Shown: positions 42,513 through 52,559, counted from the first letter of the stretch. The stretch: 55,000 bases of DNA from Gammaproteobacteria bacterium (GCA_016874295.1 VGUH01000017.1:1-55000); one strand, 5' to 3'. A program made the numbers and translations. Notes: generated by a model not told the origin, from the letters alone.

Positions 42513-43280
42513 ATGGGCAACTCCGCACGGCTCGAGGCGGCACTCGCGGCCGCGGCGAGCGCCGCCGAGGTCATCCGCAGCCACTACGCCGGGGCGATCG
42601 CCGCGCGCGCGAAGGCTGACGGCTCGCCGGTGACGGATGCCGACATCGCCGCCGAGCAGGCGATCCGCGCGATCGTCGCGGCGCGTTTTCCCGGCGACGG
42701 GTTCTTCGGCGAGGAGTCTGCGGCCGAGCGCCTCGACGCCGAACACCTCTGGCTCGTCGATCCCATCGACGGCACGAAATCCTTCGTGCGCCGCTACCCG
42801 ATGTTCTCGACCCAAATTGCGGTGATGCACCGCGGCCGCCTGCAGCTCGGCGTGTCTTCGGCGCCGGCGTACGGTGAGGTCGCCTGGGCCGAGCGCGGCG
42901 GCGGCGCCTTCCTCGACGGCACGCGGCTCGCGGTCAGCGCCGTCACGCGGATCGAGGCGGCGACGCTCTCGACCGGCAACCTGCGCGCGCTCGCCGGCGG
43001 ATCGCGCTGGGCTTCCTTCGGCAGGCTCGTCGCACGGCTCGACCGCATCCGCGGCTTCGGCGATTTCCTGCACTACCACCTGCTGGCGGCCGGCAAGATC
43101 GACGCCGTGCTCGAGTCGGACATCAATATCCTCGACATCGCGGCACTTACCGTGATCGTCGAGGAAGCGGGCGGGCACGTAACCGACCTCGAGGGCAAGC
43201 CAGTTGGCCTCGAGACGCGCAGCATCCTCGCGACCAATGGCCTCCTGCACGATGAAATTCTCGAGGTGCTCGCGACGTAA
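42513..43280 (+). CDS. Inositol-monophosphatase-family phosphatase (HisN-like)
   Basis: 255 residues with the full FIG metal site: G-E-E-S near residue 70, L-V-D-P-I-D-G-T-K-S-F near 88 and the late N-I-L-D-I-A-A-L. The family includes histidinol-phosphatase, inositol monophosphatase and CysQ. The P-V-T-D-A-D and D-I-A-A-L pattern slightly favours HisN, but this is not secure. It is divergent from the riboswitch leader and convergent with btuD, three bases apart. Confidence 0.85.
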   Translation: MGNSARLEAALAAAASAAEVIRSHYAGAIAARAKADGSPVTDADIAAEQAIRAIVAARFPGDGFFGEESAAERLDAEHLWLVDPIDGTKSFVRRYPMFSTQIAVMHRGRLQLGVSSAPAYGEVAWAERGGGAFLDGTRLAVSAVTRIEAATLSTGNLRALAGGSRWASFGRLVARLDRIRGFGDFLHYHLLAAGKIDAVLESDINILDIAALTVIVEEAGGHVTDLEGKPVGLETRSILATNGLLHDEILEVLAT

Positions 43281-43283
43281 GTC

Positions 43284-44059
<776 letters not shown>

Positions 44060-44063
<4 letters not shown>

Positions 44064-44752
44064 GGCTGCAGCCGCTCGTGCTGCCAGGGCTCGGCCTGGA
44101 ATCGGCCATCGCCCGCGGACGCGATCACGCGCTGCCAGCGCGCGCGGTCGTGCATCCGGTGCTCGCCTTCGCACCAGAGCTCCACGGACGCGGCCCACAG
44201 CCGGTAGCCGCCCCAGTGCGCCGGGCGCGGCAGGCGCAGCCCGGGTTCCTGGTCGTCGTCCGGCGCGGTGAACGGATCCGGCGTGCCGAGCCGCTCCGCG
44301 GTCTCGCGCAGGCGTTCCAGGAGAATCTTCCGCGAAGCAACCGGGGCGCTCTGGTCGCTCGTGATCGCGGCCAGGCGGCTGCGCCAGGGGCGGCTCGCGA
44401 AGTAGTCGTCGCTCTCGCTCGCGAGTGCGTGCACCACCGGGCCCTCGACCCGCAACTGGCGCCCGAGCGCATCCCACAGGAACACGACCGCCGCCCAGGG
44501 ATGTGCGGTGAGCTCGCGGCCCTTGCACGAATGGTAGTTCGTGTAGAAAAGGAGATAGCCCGGGTCCGCGACGATTTCCTTGCAGAGCACGACGCGCACC
44601 GATGGCCTGCCGTCGGCGCCCGTGGTCGCGAGACTCATGGCATTCGGGTTGCGTTGAATCTGTTCATCCCGGGCCTGCCGGAACCACGTGGACGCGAGGG
44701 GCATCGGGTCGGCCGGCAGGGGGTCCGGCAACATCTGGAAGGGTGCGTGCAT
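44060..44752 (-). CDS. pdxH: Pyridoxamine 5'-phosphate oxidase
   Basis: FMN enzyme that makes pyridoxal phosphate. 230 residues with the standard order: N-A-M-S-L-A-T near residue 40, R-x-V-L-C-K near 55, F-Y-T-N-Y-x-S-x-K-G-R-E-L near 70, and a C-terminal G-G-Y-R-L domain with the usual final Q-P. ATG 44752 was taken; TTG 44758, which has AGGAG nine bases upstream, is a good alternative. Confidence 0.94.
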
Positions 44753-44839
44753 TGTCAAATGGTAACGCTCCTGCCGGTTAAGCGGCGATTCAGCTTGGGT
44801 GGCCGAGACTGTCCCCACGCACCCTGCGGAGGAGCCGAC

Positions 44840-45550
44840 ATGCTAAGACAAGCCCTCATTGCCGCCTCGCTGGCCGTGCTGCTGGCCGGCCCGGCGGCCG
44901 CCGCGGACCAGGCACGACGTGCCAAAGCGGACTCAAACAAGGAGCCTGCTGCGGCCATCCAGAAGCAGCCGGCGAAAGCCGCGCCCGGCAGGCAGCCGGC
45001 CACAGCCGCTCGCCAGCCGCCCGCAAAACCCGCGCCGGCGACGTTCAGGGCGCCGCCAGGCCAGGGCAAACGCGGCGCCGACTGGAACCACGACCGCGGG
45101 CACGGTCGTGGCGATGACCGCCACGAGCGCGACTGGCGCGACGACGACCGCCGCCAACGCCACGACTGGGACCGCAACGACTGGCGCCGTGACGACGACT
45201 GGCGCCGCCGCGGCTGGCACTATCACGGTGGGCGCAATGATGGCTGGCGCTACTACCGGTGGCACGACAACCGCCACTGGCGCTATGTCCCGCCGTACCA
45301 CTTCAGTCTCGATTTCGGCTATCGCTCCGGCTATGAGCTCGCCTGGCGCGACTGGTTGTACTACGGCCGCTACGACCGGTACTGGCGCCGCGGTGCGTAC
45401 TACGGCTACGGCGTCGGCTATTCGTACCGCGCCGGGTACGACGCGGGCTGGCGTGACGCGATGTACTACTTCGGGCTCGGCTACCGCCCCGACTACTGGT
45501 CCTACGACCCGCAGGGCGGCTGGTACTTCAGCTTCCGGATCGAAGGCTGA
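44840..45550 (+). CDS. Exported Arg/Asp/Tyr-rich repetitive protein
   Basis: 236 residues of unknown function. Signal peptide (cleavage after A-A-A), then a Lys/Pro/Ala-rich stretch, an extremely charged region of alternating Asp and Arg with Trp and His (~80-145), and a Tyr/Trp/Gly-rich C-terminal part. The latter contains two related units of about 35 residues ([12 protein letters not shown] and [14 protein letters not shown]). GGAGGAG precedes ATG 44840, so expression is likely. It may be a structural or polyanion-binding envelope protein. Confidence 0.75.
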   Translation: MLRQALIAASLAVLLAGPAAAADQARRAKADSNKEPAAAIQKQPAKAAPGRQPATAARQPPAKPAPATFRAPPGQGKRGADWNHDRGHGRGDDRHERDWRDDDRRQRHDWDRNDWRRDDDWRRRGWHYHGGRNDGWRYYRWHDNRHWRYVPPYHFSLDFGYRSGYELAWRDWLYYGRYDRYWRRGAYYGYGVGYSYRAGYDAGWRDAMYYFGLGYRPDYWSYDPQGGWYFSFRIEG

Positions 45551-45562
45551 GCCTGCAATCGG

Positions 45563-45594
45563 CCGGCCCGCTTGCAGACCGGCAGGCGGGCCGG
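45563..45594. repeat. Nine-base hairpin after the repetitive-protein gene
   Basis: CCGGCCCGC (45563-45571) pairs with GCGGGCCGG (45586-45594). There is no T-tract, so terminator function is uncertain. Confidence 0.5.
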
Positions 45595-45601
45595 TACACA
45601 G

Positions 45602-45627
45602 GGCAGTCCGGAAACCGGGGGACTGCC
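45602..45627 (+). promoter_or_regulatory. Hairpin covering the tyrA ribosome-binding site
   Basis: GGCAGTCC pairs with GGACTGCC, the second arm overlapping the only purine-rich ribosome-binding sequence (GGGGGA), seven bases before ATG. It could limit tyrA translation. Confidence 0.45.
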
Positions 45628-45629
45628 GC

Positions 45630-46733
45630 ATGGAACTCACCGAGCTGCGCGAGCGGCTGACGAAACTCGACGGCCAACTGCTGGCGCTCATCGCCGAGCG
45701 CCAGCGCCTGTCGGAGGAAGTCGCGCGCGCCAAGCGCGCCACCGGCCATCCGACCCGGGATTTCAAGCGCGAACGCGACGTGCTGCTCAATGCGCGCGCT
45801 GCGGCGGAAAGACTGGGCCTTTCCCCGGCGCTTGCCGACAACCTGCTCCGGCTCCTGATCCGCAGCTCGCTCGCCACCCAGGAACAGGCGCAGGTTGCTG
45901 CACAAGGGCAGGGCGCCGGGCGGCGCGCGCTGGTGATCGGCGGGCGCGGCAAGATGGGCCGCTGGTTCGTCGAATTCCTCGACTCGCAGGGTTACGTGGT
46001 CGAGGTCGCCGACCCGGCCGGCCCGCTCGGGGCGCACCCGCACCGCACGGACTGGCAGTCCGACGAGCTGGCGCACGAGGTGATCGTGGTCGCGACGCCG
46101 CTCGGCATCACCGCCTCCATCCTCGAGCAGCTCGCGCGCCATCGCCCGGCCGGCCTCGTGTTCGACATCGGCTCGCTGAAGACGCCGCTGCGCCGCGGCC
46201 TGGAGGCGCTGCGCGCCGCCGGCGTGCGCGTGTGCTCCCTGCACCCGATGTTCGGGCCGGACACCGACCTGCTCTCGGGCCGCCACATCATCCACGTGGA
46301 TGTCGGCCGGCCGGACGCGGTCGCGGACGCGCAGGCGCTGTTCGCCTCGACGATGGTCGAGCAGGTGGTCACGACGCTCGACGACCACGACCGCCTGATC
46401 GCCTACGTGCTCGGCCTTTCGCACGCGATCAACATTGCGTTCTTCACCGCCCTCGCGGACAGCGGCGAGGCGGCGCCGCGGCTCGCGCGCCTGTCCAGCA
46501 CGACCTTCGACGCCCAGCTGGGCGTGGCCTCGCTGGTGGCCGGGGAGAGCCCGGCGCTCTATTTCGAGATCCAGGCGCTCAACGAGTACGGCGGGGAGTC
46601 GCTCAAGGCGCTCGCCGAGGCCGTCAGCCGCCTACAGGCCCTGGTCGCGAACCAGGACGCCGCGGGTTTCGCGCGCCTGATGCGCCGGGGCCAGTCCTAC
46701 CTGCAGGATCGTGCCGCCGCCCGGCAGACCTGA
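45630..46733 (+). CDS. tyrA: Fused chorismate mutase / prephenate dehydrogenase (T-protein)
   Basis: Converts chorismate to prephenate and then 4-hydroxyphenylpyruvate for tyrosine. 367 residues: an AroQ-type chorismate mutase helix bundle at 1-~90 ([21 protein letters not shown]), then a dehydrogenase with nucleotide loop [16 protein letters not shown] near 190, H-P-M-F-G-P and L-S-H-A-I-N. The fusion is the enteric-type T-protein arrangement. Confidence 0.95.
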   Translation: MELTELRERLTKLDGQLLALIAERQRLSEEVARAKRATGHPTRDFKRERDVLLNARAAAERLGLSPALADNLLRLLIRSSLATQEQAQVAAQGQGAGRRALVIGGRGKMGRWFVEFLDSQGYVVEVADPAGPLGAHPHRTDWQSDELAHEVIVVATPLGITASILEQLARHRPAGLVFDIGSLKTPLRRGLEALRAAGVRVCSLHPMFGPDTDLLSGRHIIHVDVGRPDAVADAQALFASTMVEQVVTTLDDHDRLIAYVLGLSHAINIAFFTALADSGEAAPRLARLSSTTFDAQLGVASLVAGESPALYFEIQALNEYGGESLKALAEAVSRLQALVANQDAAGFARLMRRGQSYLQDRAAARQT

Positions 46734-46740
46734 TATGCTT

Positions 46741-46759
46741 AATGAGAGTCATTCTCATT
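46741..46759 (+). promoter_or_regulatory. Fur box upstream of fbpA
   Basis: AATGAGAGTCATTCTCATT, a palindrome closely matching the 19-bp Fur consensus, placed 18 bases before the fbpA start. It should repress fbpABC when iron is plentiful. Confidence 0.92.
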
Positions 46760-46777
46760 AACCATATTGAGGCCTTC

Positions 46778-47800
46778 ATGAGCTTCCGTGACGTCCTCCT
46801 GCGCCGCCTGCCGGCGCTCGCCATCCTGGCCACCCTGGTGCCTATCGGGCCTGCCCAGGCCGCTGGCGAGCCCCTGGTCGTGTACACCGCCCGTAAGTAC
46901 CAACTGGTCGAATCGCTCTTCCAGGAGTACGGCAAGGAGCGGGGCATCGAGGTGAAGTTCGTCACCGATGACGGGGCGCCGCTCATTCAGCGTCTTACGG
47001 CCGAGGGCGCCGCGAGTCCCGCCGACCTGTTCATATCCGTCGACGCCGGGGACCTCTGGCGCGCCAAGCAGGCGGACCTCCTGCAGCCGATCCGCTCACC
47101 AGCGCTCGAGGCGGCGATCCCGGCGCACCTGCGCGACCCCGAGGGCCACTGGTTCGGCCTCGCGGTGCGCGCGCGCACGCTCGCGTACTCGACCGCGCGC
47201 GTGAAGCCGGCCGAGCTTTCGAGCTACGCAGACCTTGCCGCCCCGCGCTGGAAGGGCAGGCTGTGCCTGCGCAGCGGCAAGGCAGTGTACAACCAGTCGC
47301 TGGTCGCGATGTTCATCAACGATCTCGGGGAGGAGGCGACCGAGAAGCTGGTACGCGGCTGGATCGCCAACCTCGCCGCGGACCCGTTCTCGAACGACAC
47401 GCTGATGCTCAAGGCGATCGCCGCCGGCCAGTGCGACGTCGGCATCACCAACAGCTACTACCTCGGCCGGCTGCAGCACGAGCATCCCGCCCTGCCCGTG
47501 CAGCTCTTCTGGGCCGACCAGGCGGGCCGGGGCACGCACGTGAACATCTCCGGCGGCGGCGTCACGAAGCACGCAAAGAACCGCGCGGAGGCCGTGCGCT
47601 TTCTCGAGTGGCTGGCCTCGCCCGCGATCCAGCAGCGCTTTGCCGCGGTCAACTTCGAGTTTCCCGCCAACGCCGGCGTCGATCCGCTGCCGGAGGTCAG
47701 GGCCTGGGGCGCGTTCAAGCCGAACCAGGTCAACGTCGGCCTGATCGGCAGGACGCAGCCCGCGGCGGTGATGCTGATCGACCGCGCCGGCTGGCGCTGA
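46778..47800 (+). CDS. fbpA: Fe(3+) ABC transporter substrate-binding protein FbpA
   Basis: Periplasmic ferric-iron carrier of 340 residues. Signal peptide ends at A-Q-A-A. Mature protein: V-V-Y-T-A-R-K near residue 30 (Tyr ligand), N-S-Y-Y-L-G-R near 230 (the tyrosine pair that binds iron) and E-F-P-A-N-A-G-V-D-P near the end. GAGG precedes ATG 46778 and a Fur box stands directly upstream. It heads an fbpA-fbpB-fbpC operon. Confidence 0.94.
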   Translation: MSFRDVLLRRLPALAILATLVPIGPAQAAGEPLVVYTARKYQLVESLFQEYGKERGIEVKFVTDDGAPLIQRLTAEGAASPADLFISVDAGDLWRAKQADLLQPIRSPALEAAIPAHLRDPEGHWFGLAVRARTLAYSTARVKPAELSSYADLAAPRWKGRLCLRSGKAVYNQSLVAMFINDLGEEATEKLVRGWIANLAADPFSNDTLMLKAIAAGQCDVGITNSYYLGRLQHEHPALPVQLFWADQAGRGTHVNISGGGVTKHAKNRAEAVRFLEWLASPAIQQRFAAVNFEFPANAGVDPLPEVRAWGAFKPNQVNVGLIGRTQPAAVMLIDRAGWR

Positions 47801-47816
47801 GGCCGTTCAGCGGGCC

Positions 47817-49433
47817 ATGGACGCCGCGAGCCCGCGCGCCGGCCCGGCGCTCACCGCACTCCTGGTCGCGCTGCCGATGGTCGCGATCCTCGCCGCCGTC
47901 GTGCACGGCGCGACCGGCACGGATTCCGCGCTCTGGGCGCACCTGACCGAGCACGTGCTCGCGCGCGTGACGGCCAACACGGCCGTGCTGGTCGTCGGCG
48001 TGGTCGCGATCGCCGCGGCGCTCGGCACCTCGCTCGCCTGGCTGACCGCGGGTTGCGAATTCCCGGGCCGCGGCTTCTTCGCCTGGGCGTTGCTGCTGCC
48101 GATGGCGATGCCGGCTTACGTGCTCGCGTTCGTCGCGGTCGCGACGCTCGACTACGCCGGCGCGGTGCCGGCCGCGCTGCGCGGGATCTTCGGCGCCGGC
48201 TTCACCGTGCCGCCGATCCGCTCCACCGGGGGCGTGATCGCGGTGCTGGGACTCGCGAGTTATCCCTACGTGTACCTGATGGCGCGCGGCGCTTTCCTGA
48301 CGCACGGGGCGCGCGTGCTCGAGGCCGCGCAGTCGCTCGGTTTCGGGCCGTGGTCCGGGCTCATGCGCGTCGCCGTGCCGCTCGCGCGGCCGTGGATCGC
48401 CGGCGGGGCTGCGCTGGTCGCGATGGAGACCCTCGCGGACTTCGGCGCGGTGTCGGTGTTCAACTACGACACCTACACGACGGCGATCTACAAGGCCTGG
48501 TACGGGCTGTTCTCGATCGAGACCGCGCTCGGGCTCGCGCTGCTCCTGCTCGGCTTCGTCGCGCTGGTGCTCGCCCTCGAGCGCCTCGCGCGCGGGCGCG
48601 CGCGCTACGCGGCCGCCGACAGCGGCAGCCGGGTGCCAGTGCGGCTCGCACTGCCCGGCGCGCGCGGCTGGTTCGCCTGCGGCTATGCGTCGGCGGTGTT
48701 CGCGCTCGGCTTCGTGCTGCCCGCGCTCGCCCTCGCGCGCTGGGCGCTTGCGGTCGCGCCGCTCGACCTCGATGCGCGCTACATGGACTACATCCTGCGC
48801 ACGCTGGCGCTCGCCGCGATGGCGGCAATGGCCTGCCTCGCGCTCGCCGTCGCGCTCGGTTACGCGACGCGCACCGGCGCCGGCCCGGTGCCGCGCGCCG
48901 CAGCGCGCATCGCGACCCTCGGTTACGCGATACCCGGCGCGGTGCTCGCGGTCGGGGTGGTGAGCGCGCTCGGCGGCATCGATGCCGCGTGGCGCGCGCT
49001 CGCCGGCGGCGAGGGGCTCTGGCTGCAGGGCACGGTGGTGGCGCTCCTGTTCGGCTACGTCGCGCGCTTCCTCGCGGTCGCCAATGCGCCCGTGCAGGGC
49101 GGCTTCGCTCGCATCCGGCCGGCGCTCGAGGAGGCGGCGCGCTCGCTCGGCTCGGGCACGCGCGAGCTCGTGACGCGCCTGCACCTGCCCCTGCTCGGCG
49201 CCGGCGTCGGCACGGCGCTGCTGCTCGTGTTCGTCGACGTCATGAAAGAGATGCCGATCACGCTGATGACGCGGCCGTTCGGCTGGGACACGCTCGCGGT
49301 GCGGGTGTTCGAGATGACCGCCGAGGGCGAATGGGAGCGAGCGGCGCTGCCGGCGCTCGTGATCGTCGCGGCCGGCCTGCTGCCGGTCGCGCTGCTGACC
49401 TGGAGGATGGAGCGTGCGGCTCGAGCTGCGTGA
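47817..49433 (+). CDS. fbpB: Fe(3+) ABC transporter permease FbpB
   Basis: 538-residue inner-membrane permease with two copies of the binding-protein-dependent transport domain, about twelve hydrophobic segments in total. Each half carries an EAA-like coupling loop (E-A-A-Q-S-L-G-F-G near 170 and E-E-A-A-R-S-L-G-S-G near 440). This fused layout is typical of FbpB/SfuB. It starts 16 bases after fbpA and its end overlaps fbpC by 20 bases. Confidence 0.94.
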   Translation: MDAASPRAGPALTALLVALPMVAILAAVVHGATGTDSALWAHLTEHVLARVTANTAVLVVGVVAIAAALGTSLAWLTAGCEFPGRGFFAWALLLPMAMPAYVLAFVAVATLDYAGAVPAALRGIFGAGFTVPPIRSTGGVIAVLGLASYPYVYLMARGAFLTHGARVLEAAQSLGFGPWSGLMRVAVPLARPWIAGGAALVAMETLADFGAVSVFNYDTYTTAIYKAWYGLFSIETALGLALLLLGFVALVLALERLARGRARYAAADSGSRVPVRLALPGARGWFACGYASAVFALGFVLPALALARWALAVAPLDLDARYMDYILRTLALAAMAAMACLALAVALGYATRTGAGPVPRAAARIATLGYAIPGAVLAVGVVSALGGIDAAWRALAGGEGLWLQGTVVALLFGYVARFLAVANAPVQGGFARIRPALEEAARSLGSGTRELVTRLHLPLLGAGVGTALLLVFVDVMKEMPITLMTRPFGWDTLAVRVFEMTAEGEWERAALPALVIVAAGLLPVALLTWRMERAARAA

Positions 49434-50454
49434 GGTCTCGCGGGCGTTTCCGGGCGTCGCTGCCGTCGACCGGCTCTCGCTCGTGGTCGGCGCGGGCCGC
49501 CTCGGCTGCCTGCTGGGGCCTTCGGGCTCGGGCAAGACCACGGTATTGCGCCTGATTGCGGGCTTCGAGCAACCGGATGCCGGCGAGGTGTACGCGGGCG
49601 GCAAGCTGCTCTCGGGCGCCGGACGTTGGGTGCCGCCCGAGCGGCGGCGCATCGGCATGGTGTTCCAGGACTTCGCGCTGTTCCCGCACCTCGATGCCGC
49701 CGCGAATGTCGCCTTCGGCCTGCGCGATGCGGACGCGGGCACGCGCCGCCGGCGCGCGGCCGAGCTGCTCGAGCTGGTCGGACTCGCAGCGGAGGCGAAG
49801 CGCATGCCGCACGAGCTGTCGGGCGGGCAGCAGCAGCGCGTCGCGCTCGCCCGCGCGCTCGCCCCGCGGCCGCATCTCGTGCTGCTCGACGAGCCGTTCT
49901 CGAACCTCGACGCCGACGTGCGCATGGAACTCGCGCAGCAGCTGCGCGCGGCGCTGGTCGCGGAGGGCGCGACGGTGCTGCTCGTGACGCACGACCAGCG
50001 CGAGGCGTTCGCGATCTCCGACGAGATCGGCGTCATGCGCGCGGGCCGGCTCGAGCAGTGGGACGCGCCCTGGGCGCTCTACCACTCGCCGGCGACCCGC
50101 TTCGTGGCGGACTTCGTGGGCGAGGGCACCTTCATCCAGGGCACCGTGCTCGGCCCGGGCCGGGTATCGACCGAGCTCGGCGTCATCGAAGGGCAGCTCA
50201 CGAGCGAACAGGCGACCGGCACGCTGGTCGATCTGCTGCTGCGGCCGGACGATGTGATCCACGATGACGCGAGCGTGCTGCGGGCAGAAGTGGTCGAGCG
50301 CGTCTTTCGCGGTGCGGAATTCCGCTACCAGCTGCGGCTGCCCTCGGGCGCGGTGGTGCTGTCCTTCGTGCCGAGCCACCACGATCACGCCATCGGCGAG
50401 CGCATCGGCATCCGGCTAGACACGCAGCATCTCGTCGGCTTCTCAAGGACATAG
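49414..50454 (+). CDS. fbpC: Fe(3+) ABC transporter ATP-binding protein FbpC
   Basis: 346-residue ATPase: Walker A G-P-S-G-S-G-K-T-T near residue 37, signature L-S-G-G-Q-Q-Q-R, Walker B L-V-L-L-D-E-P-F-S-N-L-D, then a TOBE-type C-terminal domain. It starts at GTG 49414 inside fbpB. Its TAG stop (50452-50454) forms the outermost bases of a long inverted repeat shared with convergent btuC. Confidence 0.94.
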   Translation: MRLELREVSRAFPGVAAVDRLSLVVGAGRLGCLLGPSGSGKTTVLRLIAGFEQPDAGEVYAGGKLLSGAGRWVPPERRRIGMVFQDFALFPHLDAAANVAFGLRDADAGTRRRRAAELLELVGLAAEAKRMPHELSGGQQQRVALARALAPRPHLVLLDEPFSNLDADVRMELAQQLRAALVAEGATVLLVTHDQREAFAISDEIGVMRAGRLEQWDAPWALYHSPATRFVADFVGEGTFIQGTVLGPGRVSTELGVIEGQLTSEQATGTLVDLLLRPDDVIHDDASVLRAEVVERVFRGAEFRYQLRLPSGAVVLSFVPSHHDHAIGERIGIRLDTQHLVGFSRT

Positions 50455-50586
50455 CAACGAAGTTAACGGTGCCGGGTCGTACTTATCGCACTTATTGGCG
50501 TGCCTGCCGCAAAGAACCCTAATAAGTGCGATAAGTACGACCCGGCACCGTTAACACGACCCGGCACCGTTAACACTTCGTTGCTA
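50452..50586. repeat. Long palindromic repeat, copy 2, spanning two stop codons
   Basis: Perfect 35-base arms 50462-50496 and 50521-50555 with a 24-base loop; the core matches copies 1 and 3. The right arm is followed by a tandem duplicate of its last 19 bases (50537-50555 repeated at 50556-50574). Outside these, TAGCAACGAAG (50452) pairs with CTTCGTTGCTA (50576-50586), so the TAG stops of fbpC and btuC are themselves the ends of the palindrome. It may act as a two-way transcript end. Probably a REP/BIME-like element. Confidence 0.88.
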
Positions 50587-51552
50587 CGCGCGTCGGCGAT
50601 GCATCAGCCAGAGAAACAGCGGCACGCCGATCAGCGCGGTCAGCGCGCCGACCGGTAGTTGGCGCGGCGCAACGATGGTGCGCGCGGCAAGGTCCGCGAC
50701 GACCAGCAGCGCGCCGCCGGCGAGCGCCGCGGCGGGAATCACGGCGCGGTGCGAGGAACCGACCAGCAGGCGCACGAGGTGTGGCGTCACGAGCCCGATG
50801 AAACCGATGCTGCCGGCCGTGGTGACGGCGGCGGCGGTCAGCAGCGAAGCGGCGACGTAGATCGCGATGCGCAGGCCGCGCACCGGCACGCCGAGCAGCC
50901 GCGCCTGCAGCTCGCCGCGCGCGAGCGCATCGAGCGGGCGGGCCGCGAACAGGCAGGCGGGAATCGCGGCCAGCGCGAGCCCGAGCAGCCACCAGGGCGT
51001 CTGCACGTAGCCGAAGTCGCCAAGCAGCCAGAACAGCATGCCGCGCAGGCGCAGGTCGTCCGAGAGCGAGAGCAGGAGACTGACGATCGCGCCGCAGCCC
51101 GCCGCCACGACGACGCCGGTCAGGAGCAGCCGGGTCGTGGTCCAGCCGCCGGGCCCGTGCGCGACGGCGAACACCAGCAGCATCGCCCCGAACGCGCCGA
51201 TCGCCGCCCCGAAGTCGACCGCCAGCCCGGCCGCCCCCGCCAGCATGAGCCCGAGTGCGCCGACCGCGGCGCCGCCCGATACGCCGAGCACGTAGGGATC
51301 CGCGAGCGGGTTGCGCAGCAGCGCCTGCATCAGCACGCCCGCGAGCGCGAGCACGACGCCGGTGCCGAAGGCCGCGAGCGCGCGCGGCAGGCGCAGCTCC
51401 CAGACGATCGTGCGCATCAGCGGGTCGCCGTCCGCGAGCCGCTGCCAGGCCGCGTCCAGCCCCGAGCTGCCGAGCGTGAGCGAAACGGCGATGGCGGCCA
51501 CCGCTGCCGCCGCGAGCAGCAGGACCAGGTGACCCGCGCGCATCCTCCCCAT
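50584..51552 (-). CDS. btuC: FecCD-family ABC permease, BtuC-like
   Basis: 322-residue permease with about ten membrane helices of the BtuC/FecCD family: R-L-P-R-A-L near residue 55, N-P-L-A-D-P-Y-V-L-G-V-S-G-G-A near 85, G-F-I-G-L-V-T-P-H-L-V-R near 255 and L-P-V-G-A-L-T-A-L-I-G-V-P near the end. The family imports B12, haem or siderophores. I assign B12 because the window has matching BtuF, BtuD and BtuB but no siderophore genes; it is not in an operon with them. Confidence 0.87.
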   Translation of the reverse strand: MGRMRAGHLVLLLAAAAVAAIAVSLTLGSSGLDAAWQRLADGDPLMRTIVWELRLPRALAAFGTGVVLALAGVLMQALLRNPLADPYVLGVSGGAAVGALGLMLAGAAGLAVDFGAAIGAFGAMLLVFAVAHGPGGWTTTRLLLTGVVVAAGCGAIVSLLLSLSDDLRLRGMLFWLLGDFGYVQTPWWLLGLALAAIPACLFAARPLDALARGELQARLLGVPVRGLRIAIYVAASLLTAAAVTTAGSIGFIGLVTPHLVRLLVGSSHRAVIPAAALAGGALLVVADLAARTIVAPRQLPVGALTALIGVPLFLWLMHRRRA

Positions 51553-51583
51553 GCGCGCACTCTAGCCGATTAAAATCGGCGCC

Positions 51584-52141
51584 ATGGACCGCGACGCGGA
51601 TTACATCGACGCCGACGGCTTCCGGGCAAACGTCGGCATCGTCCTGATGAACGCCGACCGCCAGGTGTTCATCGGCGGCCGCGCAAAAGCCAAGGGCTGG
51701 CAGTTTCCCCAGGGCGGCATCCGCCGCGGCGAACGGCCGGAGCAGGCGCTCTACCGCGAACTCGCCGAGGAAGTCGGCCTGCGGCCGGAGCAGGTCTCGG
51801 AAGTGGCGCGCACCAGGCACTGGCTGCGCTACCGCCTGCCGCCGCAGTTCGTGCGCCGCGGCTCGCAGCCGCGCTGCATCGGCCAGAAGCAGCGCTGGTA
51901 CCTGCTCAGGCTCGGCGCGGGCGACTCGGCGCTGCGCTTCGACGCGACCGAGCAGCCGCCGGAATTCGACCGCTGGCGCTGGGTCGAGTGGTGGGACGCC
52001 GTGCACGAAGTCATCTACTTCAAGCGCCGCGTGTACGCGCGCGCGCTGCACGAGCTCGGCGCCCACGCCTTCCCGGAGGGCCTGCCGCCGTACCCGCCTT
52101 GGTGGGGCGAGCGGATGGGCGCGTCCGCGCCCGAAGCATGA
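51584..52141 (+). CDS. rppH: RNA pyrophosphohydrolase RppH
   Basis: Removes pyrophosphate from mRNA 5' ends and so triggers decay by RNase E. 185 residues, with the Nudix box G-G-I-R-R-G-E-R-P-E-Q-A-L-Y-R-E-L-A-E-E near residue 45, F-R-A-N-V-G-I-V-L near the start and W-Q-F-P-Q-G-G. It is divergent from btuC and convergent with hemJ, one base between stops. Confidence 0.95.
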   Translation: MDRDADYIDADGFRANVGIVLMNADRQVFIGGRAKAKGWQFPQGGIRRGERPEQALYRELAEEVGLRPEQVSEVARTRHWLRYRLPPQFVRRGSQPRCIGQKQRWYLLRLGAGDSALRFDATEQPPEFDRWRWVEWWDAVHEVIYFKRRVYARALHELGAHAFPEGLPPYPPWWGERMGASAPEA

Positions 52142-52142
52142 A

Positions 52143-52559
52143 TCAGAAGGGCCGCACGACCGCAAGCAGCACGATGCCGATCAGGAGCAGCGAAGGCACT
52201 TCGTTGAACCAGCGGTACCAGCGCTGGCTGCGGGCGTTCCGGCCCGCTGCGAACTCGCGCATCAGTTGCCAGCACCAGGCGTGGTACGCGAGCAGGAGCG
52301 CAACCAGCACGAGCTTGACCCGCAACCAGCCGACGCCGAGCAGCGCCGGGCTGACTGCCAGCAGCCAGAACCCGAACAGGATTGTCATGGCCGCGCCGAT
52401 CGTCATGATCGCGAACAGTCGGCGCTCCATGACGCGGAACCGCTCGATGCCAGCGCTGTCGGTCGTCGCGGCGTGGTATACGAACAGCCGCGGCAGGTAG
52501 AAGAGTCCCGCGAACCAGGTGACCATGAAGATCACGTGCCAGGCCTTGATCCAGGGCAT
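52143..52559 (-). CDS. hemJ: Protoporphyrinogen IX oxidase HemJ
   Basis: 138-residue inner-membrane protein with four helices. W-I-K-A-W-H-V-I-F-M-V-T-W-F-A-G-L-F-Y-L is the conserved first helix holding the functionally required His; W-L-R-V-K-L-V-L-V follows. HemJ oxidises protoporphyrinogen IX in haem synthesis in bacteria lacking HemG or HemY. ATG 52559 gives the family-standard short N terminus. Confidence 0.9.
   Translation of the reverse strand: MPWIKAWHVIFMVTWFAGLFYLPRLFVYHAATTDSAGIERFRVMERRLFAIMTIGAAMTILFGFWLLAVSPALLGVGWLRVKLVLVALLLAYHAWCWQLMREFAAGRNARSQRWYRWFNEVPSLLLIGIVLLAVVRPF

Noticed and set aside
47730-50036. 768-codon open frame antisense to fbpBC
   Set aside because: Covers two well-supported iron-transport genes in the opposite direction and is dominated by Arg, Glu and His without a fold pattern.
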